A stretch of 64,000 nt of DNA from Tubulanus polymorphus. Its lineage: Eukaryota > Nemertea > Palaeonemertea > Tubulaniformes > Tubulanidae. Below are positions 56,901 through 64,000 of the stretch, piece by piece; the first letter of the stretch is position 1, and each line of letters opens with the position of its first letter. Position numbers and translations under genes: made by a program. The DNA lies in assembly GCF_964204645.1 (NCBI RefSeq), contig NC_134026.1:10692450-10756449 (forward strand), written 5' to 3'. Under the pieces are notes generated by a model. The model was given only the letters and a program-made list of their open reading frames with translations. It was not told the origin of the DNA and made no database searches.

Positions 56901-58305
56901 CCTGCAATTCACCATTGCCAACGCACTTTGTAGTACATCTCTAAAACATCTTGTAAAACAATGGCATTCCGAGACATAAAATCTCCCAGTTACTGAGTAT
57001 CAAAGGGGCTGACGCGTTTCGAAAAAGATACAATGAATTTGTTGATATGCACTTACTTCATTGTTTTTACTTGGCTTCTCTGTCTTTGTGCCCATATTAT
57101 TATCCGTGCTTTGAAGTGGTGGCTCAACTTTGACAGGTTCTGGCTCACTGCAATAACATTATATACTGATTTACATGGTTTCCTGGCAATCAATTCACAT
57201 TCAATCAGGCAAATCCATTCATTAGCGATAACTAGTCCAACTGTGAACGGCGCCAACACTACGGCTAGGTAAAACACAATATTTCCAAAGGGAAGGTTTT
57301 ATAAAACTCGAGTTCTGTTTCAAAGACAATCCTTTATTGATATCACTGAGATGGCAAAAATGAAGAAACTGTGTAAATTACAATTAAACTAGGGCACGGG
57401 GTTTAAAGTTCTAAAGTTCAAATGCATAAGCCACATTCACGCTGCAAGAATGGAGAAAGCATTTACATGTGCGAAAACTCTGCGTTTAACTGGTTTGTTC
57501 AATTTGGAATGGAGCAATTTATTTACAAGTTTGACCAAAAATCGAGGACTGCTCTGTGTGCAGAAATAGAAACTGCTCTGATTTCAATCCATGTTGCGTC
57601 TAGTGGGCCCAGTAATACAAGCGGATTATAAAACATGTGCAAACGCCCATGTCTGGTTCGGTCAGCTTAAAATTGTTGTTTCAGGAATGGGCCAATATAG
57701 AATGAACTCACTGGAGAGCGTGAACGTGGCTATATCATTCTATAAAAACCTCTTTTACCTGCATACACCGAACAGTTAAACTCAGTTTAAGGAAAACAAG
57801 TTTCGTGAAATCGATCGTATAAACCATCTACGATATACAAGCTTTATGAGCGACTAACCAACTAGAATTCTCATAAGTATAATATTTCTACACGACTTGA
57901 TTACATACATTTAGTGAAGTAAACTATACTTTTACTCCCAAAGCTTTATGTGCTATGGGCATTTTGTTAGTGTAGTCAATATTTGCCAACATTAGTGGCT
58001 TATGTTTGCATACCAAGCAGTCAAACAGGTTTTTCTCTGTTACCTCTGTTTTTGTTTTTGTTTCTTTACATCTTTAATTTGAGGAAATGGCTATAGATTC
58101 TTGCACGATTTGAGTTAAACTGAACAATTGAGTTTTGATAAAATCAAGCATTTGTTACCACTAATGACATGATCATTCCAAAAAGATACAATTTGTCTAT
58201 GTATACTAGTTGCATACATAATATATACCTTATTTTGTTTGATTCAATTTTAGCAACAGGCTTTTCCATCAAACGCAGAAAACTCTCTGGTTCAGGCATA
58301 TACAT
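50816..58305 (-). CDS. Uncharacterised ~244-residue protein, EF-hand-like, seven exons
   Basis: Seven exons on the - strand, in coding order: 58305-58229, 57147-57057, 55733-55677, 55593-55500, 52742-52624, 52371-52208 and 50948-50816. All have AG acceptors and GT donors, and phases that join without a break to a TGA at 50816-50818 (735 nt, 244 residues). I do not recognise the family. The N-terminal third is hydrophilic and Pro/Glu/Lys-rich. The middle has FELPMDMRKLE and SPQEYLREYCVISSRR, then two stretches resembling degenerate EF hands (KNKDGKIGVLTPKDLEKAL and DLIQIDEDSKIDQKLF). The C-terminus, ending EKILRAL, is helical in character. The start is ATG at 58303-58305, with a second in-frame ATG six bases on. 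The gene converges on HIRA. Exons 2 to 7 are well supported; the first is inferred from phase and composition. Ca2+ binding is a guess, because the loops lack several standard acidic positions. Confidence 0.75.
51180..51610 (-). repeat. HINE-like fragment, 3' end and tandem units
   Basis: Reverse orientation: ggatccagggacaccatgcc, then units with caacacctcctggtgaat and tcaatgtcccctggtgatta. It lies in the last intron of the EF-hand-like gene. Confidence 0.65.
51620..52207. other. Intron of EF-hand-like gene, poly(T) tract
   Basis: Contains a poly(T) run near 51978-51991. Nothing else recognised. Confidence 0.4.
52208..52371 (-). CDS. EF-hand-like gene exon 6
   Basis: It encodes DLEKALKDVLINSITAEQ, then DLIQIDEDSKIDQKLF, the second EF-hand-like stretch, and ALAERLLYQKF. 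Acceptor tttcag, donor gtaagt. Confidence 0.85.
52624..52742 (-). CDS. EF-hand-like gene exon 5
   Basis: It encodes MSPQEYLREYCVISSRR, then KNKDGKIGVLTPK, the first EF-hand-like stretch. The ATG near its 5' end could serve as the start of a short isoform. Acceptor ttgtag, donor gtattc. Confidence 0.85.
52867..53735 (-). mobile_element. HINE-like element, 5'-truncated
   Basis: In reverse orientation it has the CTAG end (ctaggggtccagggacacca), at least three ~150-bp tandem units (caccagg-type words near 52930, 53085 and 53235), then the ggccatcttg.gtcgaat and gatcaaggtaattga blocks of the 5' half. It stops before the ccacttgggac terminus. Confidence 0.7.
54470..54680 (-). promoter_or_regulatory. 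Promoter-like region with E2F palindrome
   Basis: On the - strand TTTTGGCGGGAAAA (54644-54631), the dyad E2F consensus, stands ~10 bp before CGCGTATAAAATTG (TATA box), with two ATTGG (inverted CCAAT) motifs further on. It lies in the intron between exons 4 and 5 of the EF-hand-like gene, whose exon 5 begins with an in-frame ATG. An internal promoter for a short isoform is possible but unproven. Confidence 0.35.
54820..55079 (-). repeat. HINE-like 5' terminal fragment
   Basis: It complements 5654-5910: gcccactgggactaaagtcc, the ggacggacgacggacga (GTCC)n tract, ccaaaataactggattccg and ccatcttgattgtgac. Confidence 0.8.
55500..55593 (-). CDS. EF-hand-like gene exon 4
   Basis: It encodes KLTSQGAVTGRLALSK, then RFELPMDMRKLE. 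Acceptor tttgcag, donor gtaagt. It ends on one base of a Thr codon completed by exon 5. Confidence 0.8.
55677..55733 (-). CDS. EF-hand-like gene exon 3
   Basis: Nineteen codons, DHSEIKIIPKVDKSTFDIK, phase 0 on both sides. Acceptor atttcag, donor gtattt. Confidence 0.72.
55861..56318. mobile_element. 458-bp piggyBac-like MITE, TTAA-flanked
   Basis: TTAA at 55857-55860 and 56319-56322. Ends CTCTTTGCCTGCCAGG and inverted CTCATTGCCTGCCAAA. Subterminal palindromes aacgtaccagtacgtt and ccgtaccagcacggtt are repeated near the right end. Confidence 0.75.
57057..57147 (-). CDS. EF-hand-like gene exon 2
   Basis: It encodes EPEPVKVEPPLQSTDNNMG, then KTEKPSKNNE, a charged, probably disordered segment. 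Acceptor ttgcag, donor gtaagt. There is one split base at the start, phase 0 at the end. Confidence 0.75.
58229..58305 (-). CDS. EF-hand-like gene exon 1 (start)
   Basis: It encodes MYMPEPESFLRLMEKPVAK and a few more residues, ending on a 2-nt split codon that fits exon 2 exactly. The donor is AG|gtatat. The base before the ATG follows a cttatcag that could be an acceptor of a 5' UTR exon. This is the weakest exon of the gene. Confidence 0.55.
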
Positions 58306-58399
58306 GCTGATAAGTATGTGTTTTGTAATCCACTCGGCAAAACGAATATCAATGAAATACTAACGTTCCCAATCAAATCGATTGCATATTTTCATAGAG

Positions 58400-59560
58400 C
58401 ATAATCAAGTTTGTGTACATGTACTCCGTCAACTAAACTATTCAATATTCCTGCGCTAGCCAAATATCCAATAGTGAAATAATGCGAGAAAAGCATGTTC
58501 TTATTCAGGTGACACCGCAATTTTTGAAATATACGCCTGAGTGAAATCCGAATACATGTAACACTCTGGATAACATTTAATGATGATGAAGATCATCAAT
58601 AACAATAAGTTCACTGACTAGATAAACAAGATTGAATAATTAAGCACTGTTGTCGCTATTAATTGAGGACTTAAAGTCGTCACTGTGACAAGCAAACATT
58701 GCTTTGAAAGACACCCTTACAGATTTCACAGAGTAGTGGTGTTACAATGTATCCCTATCAACTAAACTAATCCATGGGTATATTCACGTGATATGATTAC
58801 CAGTCATTGCCTCGTACGTAAGTAACTTTGTATGTAACATTCGTAGCTATAAGAGTATTAGAAGTAATTCGATTGATTGGTAACCACGAAGCGGTTTTAT
58901 TTATCACCGGTCGGCATGTCGAAGTAAGTTATTAGTCTTTCGTGTTGAGGGACGTCAAATTTCTCAAGAAAATGCAATTAAGAATGACTCCTGAACAATC
59001 AATGATTGATATCGTGGGAGCCAAATATCAATTGAACTATTTAGAAAATAGAGAGCTCTGAATAACATCAAGGTCTATGAGGTGTTTGTGCTGATTTACA
59101 CAAGGAATATATAACTCGGGTCAAAAATGATAATTTCAGCTCTAGTTCGACGGCTGAAATATCATTCACTTCCATTTCAAATCTATTTTCACAAGAAATA
59201 CAATTACCGGTATATACTTTTATTTGTGTGCTCAAAATGCACTAGATTTCTTGAGTTTTTTGGGAGTATTTTTGTCAAAATAGGGATATGGAGTCGAGTA
59301 AAACTACATACATTTACTAGTAATACTAAGCCTATATCTGTATCTAACAGGGAAATTAAAAGCATTTCTGATGGATAAGCTTGGACGGGAAGATCCTAAA
59401 TGACAGATTATCACCAGCCAGTTACTTATAGACAATGTACGGAGGATACCAGATGGTTTATTGACCAATTTTACCTTAACTCACTTTATTACATAATCAG
59501 GGTGGCCATTTTTATTTGACTTGCTTTCTCCCTGACTATTCATTGACATTGACATTGTTC
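58400..59560. other. Upstream region of EF-hand-like gene, nothing specific
   Basis: No exon, TATA box with convincing context, or repeat ends identified. Confidence 0.4.
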
Positions 59561-59562
59561 TT

Positions 59563-59582
59563 CCCCCCCCCCCCCCCCCCCC
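59563..59582. repeat. Poly(C) tract, 20 nt
   Basis: An uninterrupted run of 20 C on the + strand (G on the other), in AT-rich surroundings. Confidence 0.95.
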
Positions 59583-60149
59583 GACTTGATCTGCTAAGAA
59601 TGCAATCAATTGACACAGTCTAATATGTAAGACATAAACAGAAACTGTTTGATTTTGCACGCGATCTAGCAATCTCAATCAATTTCCCTGACTTATCCCT
59701 GATTTTTAGGTATTTTTAAATGCCAGTCAGGGCATTTTAGTAGGTTCGAGAAGATTTATCTCAAACTTTTGACAAAGAAATTCTGCTCATATAACACCTG
59801 ACTGGACCCCGGCAAGTAAATATTGGTCTAAAAACAAGCCCAAGGATTCGCTGCGGTAGTCTGTGATGAATCAGCCAGTGTGCAATGTAAGTATTTAACA
59901 TAGCTAAATGAAAATATTTTTTCTCAGCTGCAGACAGGTAAAATTGCATAATGAATGTTGTATCCGTAGATATCATATGTTTTTATGTTAAAATAGAAAG
60001 GATCCAACAATTCAAATGAAAAGAGACTTTATTGGAAAAGCCCTAATGTATCAGCTTTTTTTCAAATAATCAAAATCGTCCAACCTTATACTAGAATATA
60101 AAACAGAATTAAAAACAAATTATGAAAATTTTGAATCAAAGAATTACAG

Positions 60150-60305
60150 CGACATAACAGTGGTGTTGGAAGTGCCACGACTGCAGCAGCGAAAGCCACA
60201 GCAATAATTCACTGACTGATATTTTTCTTTCTTTGAATACATTTAAAACTGTAAAAAATCGGCAATTTGCTGTGGCTATCAAAAATTACTACCAACGTGC
60301 CTGCA
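60150..60305 (+). repeat. Dispersed repeat, copy of 63645-63845
   Basis: Shared order: gtggtgttggaa/gtggcattggaa, gactgcagcagcgaaagcca/aactgcagcgacgaaagcc, caataatt, tttttctttct, aaaaatcgg and tggctatcaaaa. Confidence 0.65.
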
Positions 60306-60309
60306 TAAT

Positions 60310-62690
60310 GCTTGTTCTACATACTACATACAGACCATTGTCAATTGAGAAATGTTGTAGTAATTTTAATTCTTTGATTCTAATCTGATATTCTTTTAAT
60401 TCTGTTTTTGAGTAACATGATACATGACTAACTTCTTGGTTGGATTTACGTCAATAAACTTGAATTAGTTTATTACCCCATTTCTTTATCTTTGGAGTAA
60501 AATGTGGAACCGATTTCATTGAAGTTTGTAAATATTTAGTTAGCCATGTCATACTAATTATTCCATTCAATAAGGGTCTCTTTTCGATTATTTTTTCATT
60601 GTCAGATACTCAACATTTCCATACATATCTACTTACCCCATGTTCCAGTTGAATTGGACGTTTGAATCTAAACAAATTTCACAGAAGGCATATCCATAAA
60701 AGTTGATAAATAATTATAGCATCTTCAATCAATTCCGGATGATTGAAATTAGGAAATGAACACCAGAGAAAACATCAAATCGCTATCGGTCTATCTGAAG
60801 TTTTAGTTATAACAAGATATCAATCCAACGACATCCACCGAACACAAAAAAACAGGAGCTACATCAGCAGTTATGGGTTTATATTTGACTCTAGGGTTAA
60901 ACTGTAACAAAAGAAATTAGAACTAATTTCAAATCTGAACCCAGCTCCGCATGTGAGTAAAATGTTTCAAAACTCTAAAAGTAGAAAAAAATTTCCTAGT
61001 CCAAGTATAAGTTCTTTTCAAACTCCAAATCGACAAGCATGCAACTAGTCCTGTCTTCGAAGCGTCTAGCCTCCTGGTTCCACAGTTTGCTTTCAAAATT
61101 TCAATTTTTGTCTTCTGACTGTTTGAATGTACAAACCGAAATCCTTATGATAAATTTACGACGCTGGTTCATGCCCCGACTTAAAGTACGCTTTAATTGC
61201 CAAAATTTGAATGAAATCAGTTGGTAGGTGAATTCACGTGTAATCCAGTTCAATCTATTTATACAAGTACGCATTGCCATACATAGAGCCAATTTTTACA
61301 CCGCTATCAAATGTAGTAAATATCAGTCTTAAAAGGGCGCCTGCCATCAATACTGATGGCTTCAAAACACACCCACGGCAAATCATAGTCTTTAAAGTAT
61401 ATATCAGGTATATATCGCACGTATAGAAATCTAGACCGTTTTTGAATGAAATATCTTTATGAACAATACGAAATGACTTCTCAACGAGTACTTATAAATT
61501 GAATAAATCAACGCAGGCAAACGAATACACGGAAAAGAAAAGGCTTTTATTATGTGTAAAGATAATTGACTGATAGGGTTTATTTGGTTCTTATGGCAAA
61601 ACTGGTTTGATTGTGTGAAAGTGAACAAAACTCTCTTTCATTGCCATGGTTGAAGGAATCATAACCTTTTGTTTTATATCGGTGATCAATTTTCAAACAA
61701 ACTGTTGGCATTGAATGAATTGTGAAGGGGAGAATTACTGTGGGAATTAGGAATTTAACATCACTATACGCAATGCCGATAATAACTGCATTTCCTTCGT
61801 TGTTACAATTATAAATATTGTCGTCATTGTAAGTGGAGCAAAAAATCTCATGTACGTGGAAGTGGCCTTTTAAAGCCTGTAGGCTTCCCAGGGCCTGCAT
61901 AGCGTATAATGTGCATATATTGGTAACAGGTAAACATTCCCTCAGTAAAAATGCCCCAAATCCAGTTTTTAAGCAATCAAATTAGAGTTATTGGGTGGTA
62001 CCTAGCAAACTTGAATGAACTGATAATTATCGTCTCCACCACGGAGGTTCAGGGTTTGAATTTCAGAATTTGTCCTCCACAGCAAGTTGCTTTCAGAAAT
62101 GCTGTGGATGGCAGAAACGATCCATAGCAAGTCTAGCTCTCACCACAGCAAGTGCCTATCTTGAAAACAATACCCCGTTAAATATGTATTCCATGAAAAT
62201 TGAAAACTAATTCTATATGAGAGTCAATGTTATTTGATTACTTGACTTAAACATTTAAATATATATAAAAAATATATAAAATAAATTATAATACTGTCAA
62301 CAATATTTGTAAAAATTAAACACTAAAATGAAATCATTAGAGTTGGGTCAGTTCATAATGATATGTGATTAAAATTGAATAATTGATTACTAAATTATTG
62401 AAAGAACTTATAACATAGTTATATTCTAATAATCTATAATTTCTCAAAGATACGTCAATGGCTATGTACAAATACATCATCGGCAAAAGCCGTCGATTGC
62501 CGTCGTGAAATTCGAACCCTGAGGTTATATTTTGCGGATGTTCATCTGTCTGTTTGTCGGTATGTAAGCAGAATTTTGTCCAAAATAACGCAAAAAGTAA
62601 TAAATCGATTTCCCCACACATCAGCAAGTGCTCTTAAAATCAAGATAGATTCCTCTTTGAATGAAAATAATTCGTTTTCAGTGACCACTC
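60310..62690. other. AT-rich non-coding stretch
   Basis: No supported gene. A 106-codon - strand frame (61900-61580) and a 96-codon frame (62627-62337) show no known motif and no splice context. Confidence 0.4.
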
Positions 62691-62700
62691 ATAATTCACC

Positions 62701-62812
62701 AGGACCTAGTTCCATAGTTGTGAATTAGAGTTAACTCTGAGTTAAAGTTAGTTCATTTTCAATGACTTAACTCAGAGTTAAATCTTAACTCGGAACTGTG
62801 GAACTGGACCCA
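62701..62812. mobile_element. 112-bp foldback MITE
   Basis: Imperfect ~45-bp arms (ggacctagttccatagttgtg ... and its complement caactgtggaactggacc-type end) around a short spacer. Nearly the whole length pairs with itself, with the core words gagttaactctgagttaa and ttaactcagagttaa. Confidence 0.7.
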
Positions 62813-63091
62813 GTAGTTTAATTCTACCATAGAACTCAGTTTATATGATTGTAAATGATTGAATTCAATCAATCAACTCGTAGAATCAAGGCCTAGGGAT
62901 ATTTACTCATGGTTCCCTCAGTTTCATATATCATCATGCTGCAGTCAACCTTTTAGTGGTTGCTGGTTGGTTTGCAAGGGAAATTGCTGAAGAAAATTGC
63001 CCTTGTAGATGTAGATGAATTTCCCATATATTTCCAAACTGGGAATTAGTGTTTCAAAATCCCCTAGTTTTTCACAATTTCCCAGTTCTGT

Positions 63092-63345
63092 CATCCTCGC
63101 TTGCCAGGGGTCCGGTATCACTCCCGAACTCGCTTCCACCAGCCCCCTTGCCTCACGAAGCGTGATTTTACTACTGGCGCTGTTGCGCATGACGTCATAT
63201 ATGGATTTGCGAAATACATACTTGTTCGGTAAAACGTTTGCTGATTGGTCCATTTAACGGGAAAACCAACAGAAGCCTATTGTTGTTTGTTACAAGCGCA
63301 GTGATTGGTAAAACCGTATTCTGGTTGGCTAGTAACGATTCCAAC
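63092..63345 (+). repeat. Dispersed repeat with CRE and ATTGG motifs
   Basis: Same family as 48016-48245. It carries a perfect CRE TGACGTCA (63190-63197) followed by tatatgg, and three ATTGG/TTGG motifs (gctgattggtcc, cagtgattggtaa, ctggttggct) at ~45-70-bp spacing. Confidence 0.7.
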
Positions 63346-63644
63346 GACTCGTGAGGTCAAGGGGTTCGGGGAACAGCTTTAGCGTAGTGGGTTCAAATCT
63401 CTTAACTGGTGAAGATGCTGTTCTGTGGGAACCATGTTACCTACATTTGTATATATTATATTGTACGTAATATTTTCTGGTAAAAATTAATAAAATACAA
63501 TGTATTGTATTATATTGAATTAACCCTCTTGTTATCGATTTTTAAGCAAATTTTTTAGCACAGTACCTCAGCAAAATTAGTCGTTTCAGTGCTCACTGAA
63601 GTTAGCATTTTAGTATTCTACACAACTATACACGCTTGTGCAGG

Positions 63645-63845
63645 ATCGATCAGTGGCATTGGAACTGCAGCGACGAAAGCCGCGGCAATAATTACAGAAT
63701 GACGTTTTTCTTTCTATATCAGTACTATGTTTTTGACGAAATTGAAGTAAATTTGTCGCGCAATATTAGAACCTGTCAAAAATCGGCCATTGGCCACGGC
63801 AATCAAAATTTGCTTCGAAAGCGCCTGTCAATGTACCTAATGCAT
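63645..63845 (+). repeat. Dispersed repeat, copy of 60150-60305
   Basis: See 60150-60305. This copy keeps longer flanks and an internal inverted pair (gccgcggcaat / attggccacggc). Confidence 0.65.
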
Positions 63846-64000
63846 AAGGAGCAAGAGAGTAAAATAGATCTTACTACAGTTGTGCATTTTGCAACTTTTG
63901 TGACTTTATATTGATTAGAACAATGCATACCAAACACAGACCTGCCAAAGGTGCACGCACAGGAGTACATTTTGCGTTGCGCTAAGTTCATACGTATTTA

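Noticed and set aside
50816-58305. Identity of the EF-hand-like gene with vertebrate C1orf87
   Set aside because: Only a vague resemblance of the first exon; the C-terminal half does not match what I recall of that family.
61580-61900. 106-codon - strand frame
   Set aside because: No recognisable motif, no splice context and AT-rich codon use like the surrounding non-coding DNA.
63370-63420. A-box- and B-box-like words (TAGCGTAGTGG, GGTTCAAATCT) as a tRNA
   Set aside because: The two words overlap instead of being ~30-40 bp apart, and no cloverleaf folds.

Overview
This is a piece of an animal genome, most likely a marine invertebrate. It is AT-rich, has short exons in long introns with GT-AG sites, and is crowded with transposon remains. 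The species cannot be named from the sequence. Two spliced protein genes are supported, arranged tail to tail. On the + strand, 22 consecutive exons (4833-43832) encode the C-terminal ~891 residues of HIRA, the WD40 histone H3.3 chaperone. All 21 splice-phase junctions agree. Only the first coding exons, about 75-90 residues, are missing, and I did not find them between 2490 and 4832. On the - strand, seven phase-compatible exons (58305 down to 50816) encode a ~244-residue protein with two EF-hand-like stretches that I do not recognise.

The rest is mainly mobile DNA. At the left edge lies a broken Ty3/Gypsy LTR retrotransposon on the - strand: LTR and primer-binding site near 2.8-3.1 kb, protease, reverse transcriptase, and RNase H running off the window. 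It has three frameshifts and no visible gag. HIRA intron 14 (17816-24154) holds a decayed DIRS-type tyrosine-recombinase retrotransposon (A1, 18438-22070). It also holds a TTAA-bounded piggyBac-like element carrying a 5'-truncated LINE.

HIRA intron 17 (25626-39972) is a nest. An old DIRS element of a second family (B, about 27167-39767) still has its left inverted terminal repeat, decayed gag, RNase H, methylase-like and recombinase segments, internal complementary region and right inverted repeat. Inserted into it are a 519-bp MITE with a perfect 9-bp target duplication (27748-28266) and a nearly intact DIRS element of family A (A2, 33280-39397). A2 has gag, RT/RNase H/methylase-like and tyrosine recombinase frames, 123-bp identical inverted repeats, and an internal complementary region that spells out the predicted circle junction. 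Families A and B share a motif at their right ends.

Scattered elsewhere are HINE/DINE-like (Helentron-associated) repeats with ~150-bp internal tandem units, TA-flanked pogo-like MITEs (one set nested three deep at 45.5-46.75 kb), another piggyBac-like MITE, small palindromic elements and several dispersed repeat pairs. The last ~5.7 kb (58.3-64 kb) shows no gene that I can support.
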